Shown piece by piece: positions 25,093 through 32,062 of a DNA stretch of 34,579 nt. The stretch comes from Alphaproteobacteria bacterium. GTDB taxonomy: Bacteria; Pseudomonadota; Alphaproteobacteria; Caulobacterales; Aquidulcibacteraceae. Position 1 is the first letter of the stretch; each line of letters opens with the position of its first letter. The notes beneath the pieces were generated by a model, which had not been told where the DNA came from, ran no database searches, and saw only the letters and a list, made by a program, of their open reading frames with translations. Both the position numbers and the translations under genes were made by a program. Location of the stretch: the NCBI GenBank assembly GCA_027488965.1, contig JAIYAO010000066.1:1-34579 (forward strand), in the 5' to 3' direction.

Positions 25093-26136
25093 TCAAGTCA
25101 CCGGGGTCAGGACGAGCGGACGGCTCAGCACTTCGGAGATCGAGGCGCCGATGTCGTTCTTGCCGCCGAACGCGGTGCCGGCGCTCTTGCGCTGGATGCG
25201 TTGCAGGCCCGTTTGGTAGGCGGCGGCCGGCAGCGGCACGTACTTGGCCTGGCGCACCAGCGTCGGTGCGTTGGTCAGGTAGTAGCTGACGAACTGCGCG
25301 ACCGGCGGGCGCGAGAGCGCGGCGACGTTCACGTAGATGAAGATCGGGCGGGCCAGCGGCACGTACGACGCGTTCTCCACGGCGGCAGGCGACGGAAGAA
25401 CCGCCGGCTTGCCGTTGTAGCTGATGCCCAGCGCACGGACGCGCGAGGTGTTCTCGAGATAGTAGGACATCCCGAAGTAGCCCATGGCGCCCGGCTCACC
25501 GGCAACACCCTGCACGAGGATGTTGTCGTCTTCCGACGGCGTGTAGTCCGTCCGCGAGGCCTTCGCCTTGCCGTTCACGGCTTCGGTGAAGTAGTCGAAC
25601 GTGCCCGACGCTGTGCCCGCGCCGTAGAGTGAGAGCGGCAGGTTCGGGAACGAGGGGTTGACCTGGCGCCAGTTGTTGATGCGGCCCTGGGCTTCCGGCG
25701 CCCAGATCTTCTTCAGCTCGTCCACCGTGATCGAGGTGACGGGGTTCGACGGGTGAACGACGACCGACAGCGCGTCGAACGCGATCGGGATTTCGATGTA
25801 GCGGACGCCCGAGTTGGCGCACGCCGTCATTTCCGACGCCGTGATCGGGCGCGAGGCGTCCTGCACGTGCGTTTCACCGCGGCAGAACTTGCGGAAGCCG
25901 CCGCCGGTGCCGGATTCGGCGACCGTCACGCGGACGCGACCGCCCTGCTGGGCCTGGAAGCCTTCGCCGGCCGCTTCCGAGATCGGATACACGGTGGACG
26001 AGCCGTCGATGACGATGGTGAACACGCCGCGACCCGCGGCCTTTTGCTGTGCTTGCGCGACGCCCATGGCCGCCGCCGCCACGGCGATGGCGGAAACCGC
26101 ACCGATCGCCAGACGTCCGAGTTGATTGATCTTCAA
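25093..26136 (-). CDS. pstS: Phosphate-binding periplasmic protein PstS
   Basis: Periplasmic receptor that delivers phosphate to PstCA. It has a signal peptide (KINQLGRLAIGAVSAIAVAA onward) with cleavage after AQA, then IDGSSTVYPISEAAGEGF and ESGTGGGFRKFCRGE, which form the phosphate pocket in PstS, and later GTASGTFDYFTEAV and GAMGYFGMSYY. Two Cys (RKFCRGE, TACANSG) may form a disulfide. I place the start at TTG (26136), because GGAGG lies five bases before it and the result is a normal signal peptide of 347 residues in total; an ATG at 26148 would add four residues and has only a weak GGGG upstream. A PHO box lies about 100 bases upstream, so PhoB control is expected. Confidence 0.94.
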   Translation of the reverse strand: MKINQLGRLAIGAVSAIAVAAAAMGVAQAQQKAAGRGVFTIVIDGSSTVYPISEAAGEGFQAQQGGRVRVTVAESGTGGGFRKFCRGETHVQDASRPITASEMTACANSGVRYIEIPIAFDALSVVVHPSNPVTSITVDELKKIWAPEAQGRINNWRQVNPSFPNLPLSLYGAGTASGTFDYFTEAVNGKAKASRTDYTPSEDDNILVQGVAGEPGAMGYFGMSYYLENTSRVRALGISYNGKPAVLPSPAAVENASYVPLARPIFIYVNVAALSRPPVAQFVSYYLTNAPTLVRQAKYVPLPAAAYQTGLQRIQRKSAGTAFGGKNDIGASISEVLSRPLVLTPVT

Positions 26137-26237
26137 GGAAACCTCCATGCCTGCCCCACGTGGGGCCGCCCTGTCGGGCGGAAGGCGGGCCATGCCCGAA
26201 CTTCACCCGACCCTTAACCACGGGGCGCAAACCCCGC

Positions 26238-26255
26238 GTGACAGTAAAATGACAG
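26238..26255 (-). promoter_or_regulatory. PHO box upstream of pstS
   Basis: Read on the minus strand, CTGTCAT-TTTA-CTGTCAC is a pair of 7-base direct repeats with a 4-base spacer, matching the PhoB consensus CTGTCAT-N4-CTGTCAT at 13 of 14 fixed positions. A third, degenerate unit (GCGACGG on the plus strand at 26260-26266) continues the 11-base period. It lies in the 166-base gap between the porin stop and the pstS start and is oriented toward pstS. Confidence 0.9.
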
Positions 26256-26302
26256 TTCAGCGACGGCCGCAGCGCACCAGCGCCGCGGCCGCGCCGTATG
26301 CC

Positions 26303-27604
26303 TTAGAAGTCGAACTGCGTGCGCAGCGAGATGACGTTGGCGTCGCCCGTGCGGGTGCCGGCGTCGCCGCCGGTGATGTCGTTGTACGCGTAGTTCAGCT
26401 TGAACCCGACGTAGTCCATCGGGAACCAGTTGAGACCGAACACGTACGACGTCTGCATGCCGCCGCGGACCTTGCCGCCGGTGATGCTGTCGGTCAGCGT
26501 GACGTTGTCGTAGCGGGCGCCGATCTGCCACAGGCCCGTGCCGCCTTCGGCGGTGATGGGCTTGGCCACCGAGACGCGATTGAACACGCCGTTGCGGCCG
26601 TTGTAGTTGTGCGATTCACCCGTGAGGTTGAACACCGCATCGAAGTTGCCGCCGCTGAACGACACGTCCGACGAGCCGAGCACGGGCTCGACGTCGGCGT
26701 AGGCGTACTGCGCCATCAGCATGAGCGGGCCGCGGACGTACGCGCCTTCGGCGACATACAGCGTGTCGGCCTTGCCGGAGAACGCCGGCAGGCCGGCGGC
26801 TGCGTTGTAGTCGGTGTCGATGAAGCGATCGCCGAAGCCGTCGCCCTGCGGACGGGCGCGGTAGCGGAAGCCGGTGCGGCCCGCCGTCGCCACGGCGCTC
26901 GGGTTGTCATCGCCCACATCGCGGTAGCGGATGTTGGCGCCCAGGTGGAGCACGTTGGCGCCTTCCGGCGTGCGCTCCATGATCGGCGCCCAGGTGACGC
27001 GACCCTTCATCTGGTAGGTCTCGTCGCGGTTGGCCGTTTCGGCGTTGTTGATGTTGTCGCCCTGCAGCGCGCCGCGGACCGACCAGTTCGGGCCGTTGGT
27101 GACGAAGCCGATGCCGGCGAAGCGGCCGGTGCCGAAGGCTTCCGTCCACTTGGCGCGCTCGTTGAAGCTGATGAAGCGCGAGGAGGTGAACTCTTCCATC
27201 GGCTCGAACGCGTTGGTCTGGCCGATGAACACCGAGGCGTCCTTGCCGACGTACTCAAGACGGAGGTCTTCCCACGTGGCCGAGCCGCCGAGGAAGCTGG
27301 CTTCCGCCTGGTAGCGGAACTTCGGCGTCATCTGGCCTTCCACGCCCAGGCGCGCGCGGCGCAGGCCGGAGCGGCGGTAGGACTGGTCGTTGGCCGTGCC
27401 CGCGAAGTCGGCGTCCACCGTGTAGACGTCGTACATGAAGCGGCCGCGCACCTTGAAGGTGAAGTCGCCGGCGGCGTCGCGGAACTGCGGCGCAGCCGTG
27501 AAGGTCGGGGCCGGAGGGGCCGCCTGGGCATGCGCCTGGCTCACGCCGGCGCCGGTGGCGAGCGCGAGCAGCGCCGCACCACGCAGAAGAGTTGAGTTCC
27601 GCAT
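26303..27604 (-). CDS. Phosphate-selective porin, OprO/OprP family
   Basis: The 433-residue product has a signal peptide (cleavage after AHA or AQA near residue 25-27) and an outer-membrane barrel ending in Phe. Recognisable OprO/P features are FKVRGRFMYDVYTVDADF near the mature N-terminus (partly quoted), RSGLRRARLGVEGQM, LRLEYVGKDASVFIGQTNAF, and the C-terminal LNWFPMDYVGFKLNYAY followed by RTQFDF. The family forms trimeric anion channels selective for phosphate or polyphosphate. The ATG at 27604 follows GAGGA. It lies upstream of pstS on the same strand and is probably phosphate-regulated, with a possible array of PhoB half-sites about 90-115 bases before the start. Confidence 0.93.
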   Translation of the reverse strand: MRNSTLLRGAALLALATGAGVSQAHAQAAPPAPTFTAAPQFRDAAGDFTFKVRGRFMYDVYTVDADFAGTANDQSYRRSGLRRARLGVEGQMTPKFRYQAEASFLGGSATWEDLRLEYVGKDASVFIGQTNAFEPMEEFTSSRFISFNERAKWTEAFGTGRFAGIGFVTNGPNWSVRGALQGDNINNAETANRDETYQMKGRVTWAPIMERTPEGANVLHLGANIRYRDVGDDNPSAVATAGRTGFRYRARPQGDGFGDRFIDTDYNAAAGLPAFSGKADTLYVAEGAYVRGPLMLMAQYAYADVEPVLGSSDVSFSGGNFDAVFNLTGESHNYNGRNGVFNRVSVAKPITAEGGTGLWQIGARYDNVTLTDSITGGKVRGGMQTSYVFGLNWFPMDYVGFKLNYAYNDITGGDAGTRTGDANVISLRTQFDF

Positions 27605-27691
27605 CTTATTCCTCGGAGTAGTCGTAATCCCCAACCCGCAAGCGCGGGCGCTCACCGTTTGTGGCGAAGCGAGGGCGGCGTACCGAGGCGG

Positions 27692-27721
27692 CGTGACGTT
27701 GACTTAACGAATGTGTGACGA
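27692..27721 (-). promoter_or_regulatory. Possible degenerate PHO box array before the porin gene
   Basis: On the minus strand GTCAC, GTTAA and GTCAC occur at exact 11-base steps (plus-strand starts 27693, 27704 and 27715), the period of PhoB half-sites. Only the GTCA core of the consensus is kept, so this is weaker than the site before pstS. It lies about 90-115 bases upstream of the porin ATG. Confidence 0.4.
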
Positions 27722-27800
27722 ACGAGCTAACCTTATATGTCAGTTATGCGACGCGTCCTTTGGGTCACAACACTTTCTTAGGGAATTGCGCCGCCGGACT

Positions 27801-27815
27801 CCTTGGCGGCCAAGG
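27801..27815. repeat. 15-base palindrome in the divergent region
   Basis: CCTTGG-CGG-CCAAGG has perfect 6-base arms. It could be an operator for a dimeric regulator of the decarboxylase or porin gene, but it stands alone and may be chance. Confidence 0.3.
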
Positions 27816-28054
27816 GCTGCGTCGCTTTCGCGCCGGCGGGGATTTCCGCTTTACATCCGGTCCCGTTACCCCTATCTCGCGTTCACCGGCGGACCTGGAA
27901 ACAGCGTCCACTAACGTACCCCCTCGGCCCAGGCCACACGGGGACCGACTGCCTCTCCACAGGGCAGCACGGCCTCCGGCGTAAGCTCCAAGGGTGCGGA
28001 CCTGACAATTAGGCATGTCCGACTAACGCCGGCCTGGGTTCACATCGCGCCACA

Positions 28055-28075
28055 CACAGGACAGTTGCGTCCGTG
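28055..28075 (+). promoter_or_regulatory. Leader hairpin before the decarboxylase gene
   Basis: CAC-A-GGAC pairs with GTCC-GTG around a 6-base loop, giving a 7-bp stem with one bulged A, and ends 13 bases before the GAGGGG ribosome site. Alphaproteobacterial ornithine decarboxylase genes are known to carry the speF leader RNA motif; I cannot tell by eye whether this leader belongs to it. Confidence 0.25.
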
Positions 28076-28101
28076 GCGCTTCGAGATTGAGGGGCTGCCG
28101 G

Positions 28102-29352
28102 ATGGACAACATCCAGTCGCTTGTCTTTTCGTCGCCGGCTGACGCCGTGCGCGCGATCGCGCCCGAAGGGCCGATGGCGATCGCGCGTCCGCACCGGGTC
28201 ACGGCGGCAGGGCAATGGTTTCGCGAGAACTTCCCCGGGGAGGTTTTCTACGCCGTGAAGGCGAACCCGTCGCCATGGGTGCTCGACGCCCTCTGGGCCG
28301 GCGGCGTGCGCGGATTCGACGTGGCGTCGGAAGCGGAAGTGCGGCTGGTGGCCGAGCGCTTCGGGCCCGAGGCGAAGCTCGCCTTCATGCACCCCGTGAA
28401 ATCGCGCCGCGCCATCGCGCGCGCCTATCATGACTATGGCGTGCGCACGTTCGTGCTCGATACCGAGGACGAACTCGACAAGATCCTGGCCGAGACCAAC
28501 GGCGCCAAGGACCTGACGCTGATGGTGCGCCTTGCGGTGTCCAACGACGGCGCCTCGCTGCCGCTCACGGCGAAGTTCGGCGTGTCGGCGGCGGATGCGC
28601 CGGCGCTACTGCGCCGCGCGCGCGGCGCCACCGAAGAGCTGATGGGCGTGTCCTTCCACGTGGGCTCGCAGTGCATGCGCCCGCTCGCGTTCAAGGCCGC
28701 GATGCTCGACGCCAACCGTGCGATCATCAAGGCTGGCGCGGTGGTCGACATCGTCGATGTGGGCGGCGGTTTCCCAGCGATCTATCCCGGCATGCAGCCG
28801 CCGGAGATGGGCGCCTACATGCGCGAGATCCGCGACACCTTCGAGCAGATGTTCGTGGCGCAGAACGCCGTTCTGTGGGCCGAACCGGGCCGCGCACTGG
28901 TGGCGGAAGCGGGCTCCATCGTCACGCGCGTGGACCTGCGCAAGGGCGACGCCCTGTATCTGAACGACGGCGCCTACGGCAACCTGTTCGACGCGGTGCA
29001 TGTGAAGTGGCCGTTCCCGGTCAAGCACATCCGCGAGGGCGGATCGCGCGCGAAGCTGGCGCCGTTCAAGTTCTTCGGCCCCACGTGCGATTCCATCGAC
29101 GCGGCGCCCGGGCCGTTCATGCTGCCGGCCGACATCCGCGAAGGCGATCACATCGAGATCGGCATGCTGGGCGCCTATGGCGTGGCCATGGCGACGGGCT
29201 TCAACGGCTTCGGCGACACGACCACCGTCGTCAGCGAGGACGCACCGTGGGAGTCGATGTTCGGCCGCAACACCGCAGACCAGGCGCAGGCCGAGGGTGA
29301 AAGCGGCGTGATCCAGCTGTCGGACCGCAAGCGCAAGCCGCGCCGGAAGTAG
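28102..29352 (+). CDS. PLP-dependent ornithine/lysine decarboxylase, alanine-racemase fold
   Basis: The 416-residue product is a fold-III PLP decarboxylase. The PLP lysine is K53 in YAVKANP, followed by GFDVASEAEV, a SFHVGSQC segment, DVGGGFPAIYPG and WAEPGRALVA for phosphate binding, and the catalytic Cys329 in FFGPTCDSIDA. These are the eukaryotic-type ornithine decarboxylase features; alphaproteobacterial members decarboxylate ornithine, lysine or both, giving putrescine or cadaverine. The ATG at 28102 follows GAGGGG; a TTG at 28087 is less likely. A deoxyhypusine-synthase-like enzyme 2.7 kb downstream on the same strand could use its product. The stop codon runs into a 15-base tandem repeat. 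Confidence 0.93.
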   Translation: MDNIQSLVFSSPADAVRAIAPEGPMAIARPHRVTAAGQWFRENFPGEVFYAVKANPSPWVLDALWAGGVRGFDVASEAEVRLVAERFGPEAKLAFMHPVKSRRAIARAYHDYGVRTFVLDTEDELDKILAETNGAKDLTLMVRLAVSNDGASLPLTAKFGVSAADAPALLRRARGATEELMGVSFHVGSQCMRPLAFKAAMLDANRAIIKAGAVVDIVDVGGGFPAIYPGMQPPEMGAYMREIRDTFEQMFVAQNAVLWAEPGRALVAEAGSIVTRVDLRKGDALYLNDGAYGNLFDAVHVKWPFPVKHIREGGSRAKLAPFKFFGPTCDSIDAAPGPFMLPADIREGDHIEIGMLGAYGVAMATGFNGFGDTTTVVSEDAPWESMFGRNTADQAQAEGESGVIQLSDRKRKPRRK

Positions 29353-29364
29353 GGTCAGGCCAAA

Positions 29365-29409
29365 AGGTTCAGGACCGATAGGTTCAAGGCCAACAGGTTC
29401 AAGGACCGG
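29365..29409. repeat. 15-base tandem repeat, three copies plus a degenerate fourth
   Basis: Units AGGTTCAGGACCGAT, AGGTTCAAGGCCAAC and AGGTTCAAGGACCGG lie head to tail, and a 14-base degenerate copy (29351-29364) starts inside the decarboxylase stop codon. The last copy overlaps the end of the convergent membrane-protein gene. It sits exactly where the two convergent transcripts end. Confidence 0.8.
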
Positions 29410-30178
29410 GTGGCGGGCCCGGCGGCGGCGGAAACGCGCGTCCGTCGGCGCCCGCCATCGGGCTGCCGGCGGTGGCGGCGGCGTAGAGGCTGTCGCCGAG
29501 CGGTGAGAACGCGATCGCGCGGGCGAGCACCAGCGCAGCGACCACCACGCCGATCGCCCAGAACCACGCCGGATGCACACGACCGGACACGCGCATATCC
29601 CGGCCGATGCCCACCAGAGGCCCGAACAGCCCCACAAGCACGGCCGTCTCGAACGCCCACGGGGCCAACAGAGGCATCGGCAGGAGGCGCCCGACGCCGG
29701 GGCCCATGAGCGCGGCGAAGGCCCCAATCTGCAGGCGCGCATGCCAATCGGTGCGCTTGCGCATGAGGGCAGCGCCGCCGAGCAGGGCCAGGAATGCGGC
29801 AAGGCCGACCGGATCGGCCACCAGGAAATGCTGCGGCTGGAAGAAGAACGGCACACGCCCCGCCTGCACCGCCGCCACCGTCACCAGCACGCCAGCCACC
29901 AGCATGGCGAGGCTGTAGACCAGCGCCAGCCGCCCTAGCATGCGGTGCACGGAGACTGTCCCGGCCGCAGCCAGCCATGTCTGCGTCAGCACGATCGCCA
30001 CCCACCCCATGAACAGGACAGCATGGGCGTGGACCACAAGCGGCGCAGAGAAGCTCGACCGGCCAGTGGCGAGCTGCACCACAAAGCCCGAGACTAGGAT
30101 CACCGCCATGGCGGTGATGCAGGCGCGCGCAAATCGCGCATCCCTGGCGAAGACGTCTGCGGCAGGCGCGCCCGTCAT
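29399..30178 (-). CDS. Multi-span membrane protein of unknown function
   Basis: Encodes 259 residues from an ATG at 30178 behind GGGGAAAAA. There are about seven hydrophobic segments. Conserved-looking pieces are VVHAHAVLFMGWVAIVLTQ, TVSVHRMLGRLALVYSLAM (His-containing helices) and KRTDWHARLQIGAFA. Similar HAH...W / HRxLG patterns occur in uncharacterised bacterial membrane proteins near DUF2306, and the His residues could bind haem or metal, but this is not shown. The C-terminus is a short Pro/Gly tail (FPPPPGPPPGP) that ends within the tandem repeat. It follows the AbgT gene by 65 bases and is likely in its operon. Confidence 0.72.
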   Translation of the reverse strand: MTGAPAADVFARDARFARACITAMAVILVSGFVVQLATGRSSFSAPLVVHAHAVLFMGWVAIVLTQTWLAAAGTVSVHRMLGRLALVYSLAMLVAGVLVTVAAVQAGRVPFFFQPQHFLVADPVGLAAFLALLGGAALMRKRTDWHARLQIGAFAALMGPGVGRLLPMPLLAPWAFETAVLVGLFGPLVGIGRDMRVSGRVHPAWFWAIGVVVAALVLARAIAFSPLGDSLYAAATAGSPMAGADGRAFPPPPGPPPGP

Positions 30179-30243
30179 GGTTTTTCCCCGGCTGCTTTCC
30201 CTCGCGTCGAGTTTACAGGCGCGGTCCGGACACGTCATCCCCT

Positions 30244-31863
30244 TCAGGGGCGCAGGGCCCCCGGCGGCGTGTAGCCGACCGTGGCGCCGGGGCCGAGCGG
30301 CAGGTCGAACACCACCCACGCCGCCGTCATGGCCGTGCCCGCCACCGCAAAGCAGAGCGCGAACGGCAGCATCAGCGACAGCAGCGAGCCCACGCCGAAC
30401 CCCGGCTCCCACCGGCGCGCGAAGCCTAGAATCAGCGGGAAGTACGACATGAGCGGCGTCATGATGTTCGTGAAACTGTCCCCCATCCGGTAAGCGGCGG
30501 TGGTCATCTCCGGCGAGATGCCCAGCAGCATGAACATCGGCACCACCACCGGCGAGAGCGCGCTCCACTTGGCGGTGGCCGATCCGATGAAGAGGTCGAG
30601 GAACGAGGAGAAGCCGAGCACGCTCACCAGCAGCGCCGGCGACGGGAGGTCGAGCGTCTTCAGCACTTCGGCCCCGTTGATCGCCGCGATCGGCCCGAGG
30701 CGCGACCAGTTGAACATCGCCACGAAGTGCGCGGCAAACAGCGCAAACACGATGTACGGCGCCATGGAGCGGATGCCGTCGATCATCCGGTCGATCACGT
30801 CGCGCGAGGTGCGCACCACGCCCGTCGCCACGCCGAAGGCCATGCCGCAGATCAGGAACAGCAGCATGAAGGCCGCCACCAGCGCCGCATAGAAAGGCTG
30901 CAACCGCGCGGGGCCTTCCTTGGTCTGGTCGATAAGCGAGGTGTAGCCGGGCCACAGCGCAAGCGCCGCGAAGAGGCCCACGATGACCAGCGCCCCAAGG
31001 CCCGCCCATGCGAGCCCCCGCTTCTCCTCCGGCGTCACCGCCGACTTGGCGAGCTCCGCCTTCAGCGCCTCGTCCACCGTGCCGCCCCATGGGCCGAGCC
31101 GCGGCTCCACGATCCGGTCGGTCACGAACCAGATGATCGGCGTGAACACGACGACGATGGCCAGGATGAACCACCAGTTGCCGATCGGGTTCATGGTCCA
31201 GGCGGGATCGATGATGCGCGCGGCTTCCTGCGTGAAGCCGAACAGCAGCACGTCGATCTGGCCGGGCGTGATGTTGCCGGCATAGCCGCCCGAGACCGCC
31301 GCGAACGCCGCCGCAAGGCCCACCAGCGGGTGCCGCCCGACGGCCGCGTACAGCATCGCCGCCAGCGGGATGAACACCACGTAGGCAGCGTCCGAGGCGT
31401 GGTGCGAGGTCATGCCGATCACGCAGACCAGCGGCGTCAGCACCGCGCGGGGCGCATTGCGCAGGCTTGACCGGATCAGCGCGCTGAATAGGCCCACGCG
31501 CTCCGCCACGCCCGCCCCGAACATCACCAGCAGCACGACCCCCAGCGGCGCGAAGCCCGTCAGTGTGCGCGGCATTTCGGTGAACAGGCGCTGGACGTTC
31601 TCCGCGGAGAAGAGGGATTCCGCGCGGTAGCTCAGCACGCCGGCCTCCAGGGTGGCGTACTGGGGCGGCTTGTCGCCCGAGTAGGCGAGCGACGCCGACC
31701 AGCCCTGCTGGGCCCCCACCGCCGACAGGACCATCAGCAGGGCGATCAGCCAGACGAAGATCATGATCGGGTCCGGCAGCAGGTTGCCGACGCGCTCCAC
31801 GAAGCCCAGGAAGCCCCGTTGGCGCGCGGGCGCGCCCGCGGCCTGCTGATCTGTCCCTGCCAT
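30244..31863 (-). CDS. AbgT family transporter
   Basis: The 539-residue inner-membrane protein has eleven or more hydrophobic segments and AbgT signatures: FVERVGNLLPDPIMIF near the N-terminus, RTLTGFAPLGVVLLVMFGAGVAE (partly quoted), DAAYVVFIPLAAMLY, SGGYAGNITPGQIDVLL, FIGSATAKWSALSPVVVPMF and YRMGDSFTNIMTPLMSYFP. E. coli AbgT imports p-aminobenzoyl-glutamate, whereas MtrF and YdaH export sulfonamides and p-aminobenzoate; the sequence does not decide between them. The ATG at 31863 has AAGGAG five to six bases upstream; a GTG at 31878 overlaps that site and is unlikely. It is divergent from the deoxyhypusine-synthase-like gene. No abgAB hydrolase is adjacent. Confidence 0.93.
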   Translation of the reverse strand: MAGTDQQAAGAPARQRGFLGFVERVGNLLPDPIMIFVWLIALLMVLSAVGAQQGWSASLAYSGDKPPQYATLEAGVLSYRAESLFSAENVQRLFTEMPRTLTGFAPLGVVLLVMFGAGVAERVGLFSALIRSSLRNAPRAVLTPLVCVIGMTSHHASDAAYVVFIPLAAMLYAAVGRHPLVGLAAAFAAVSGGYAGNITPGQIDVLLFGFTQEAARIIDPAWTMNPIGNWWFILAIVVVFTPIIWFVTDRIVEPRLGPWGGTVDEALKAELAKSAVTPEEKRGLAWAGLGALVIVGLFAALALWPGYTSLIDQTKEGPARLQPFYAALVAAFMLLFLICGMAFGVATGVVRTSRDVIDRMIDGIRSMAPYIVFALFAAHFVAMFNWSRLGPIAAINGAEVLKTLDLPSPALLVSVLGFSSFLDLFIGSATAKWSALSPVVVPMFMLLGISPEMTTAAYRMGDSFTNIMTPLMSYFPLILGFARRWEPGFGVGSLLSLMLPFALCFAVAGTAMTAAWVVFDLPLGPGATVGYTPPGALRP

Positions 31864-31983
31864 GCTCACTCCTTCCACAGCCCCGGGGGCGGTTCCATGG
31901 TCGCAATGATCGGGCCCGCGCGCGCGGCCATCAAGTCACGAAACCTCCAGACGCTTGCATTCCCCGCGCGTTGCCGTATTTGC

Positions 31984-31999
31984 ACGCGCGATCGCGCGT
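31984..31999. repeat. 16-base perfect palindrome upstream of the DHS-like gene
   Basis: ACGCGCGATCGCGCGT is fully self-complementary and lies 63 bases before the DHS-like start, in the 199-base divergent gap with the AbgT gene. It is a possible operator, but alternating CG is common in such GC-rich DNA. Confidence 0.3.
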
Positions 32000-32062
32000 A
32001 GGCGGAGCGTCCGCGCGATTGGCCCCCAGCCGACGCCGCCGCACGCGACGAGGAGCCACAAG

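Larger units (their letters stand above)
27605..28101. other. 497-base divergent intergenic region, porin / decarboxylase
   Basis: This is the longest non-coding stretch of the window. It contains three GTSAC/GTTAA-like half-sites with an 11-base period (27693-27719), an A/T-rich patch around 27730-27790 that stands out from the surrounding sequence, a 15-base palindrome at 27801-27815, and a bulged hairpin at 28055-28075 just before the decarboxylase ribosome site. Short open frames cross it on both strands but have Arg/Pro-rich shadow-like peptides and no ribosome sites, so I call none of them genes. Both the porin and the decarboxylase must have their promoters here. Confidence 0.7.

Noticed and set aside
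26220-26240. GGGG-CGCAAA-CCCC hairpin after the porin gene
   Set aside because: Stem is only 4-5 bp and has no T-run, and it touches the PHO box; I do not call it a terminator.
27711-28016. Small open frames in the porin/decarboxylase gap
   Set aside because: Several overlap one another on both strands, none has a ribosome site, and the peptides look like random GC-rich translation.
29399-31906. A single 835-codon leftward open frame that would fuse the AbgT region to the membrane protein
   Set aside because: Its first two thirds are a wrong-frame reading of the AbgT gene; only the part from the ATG at 30178 is protein-like and has its own ribosome site.
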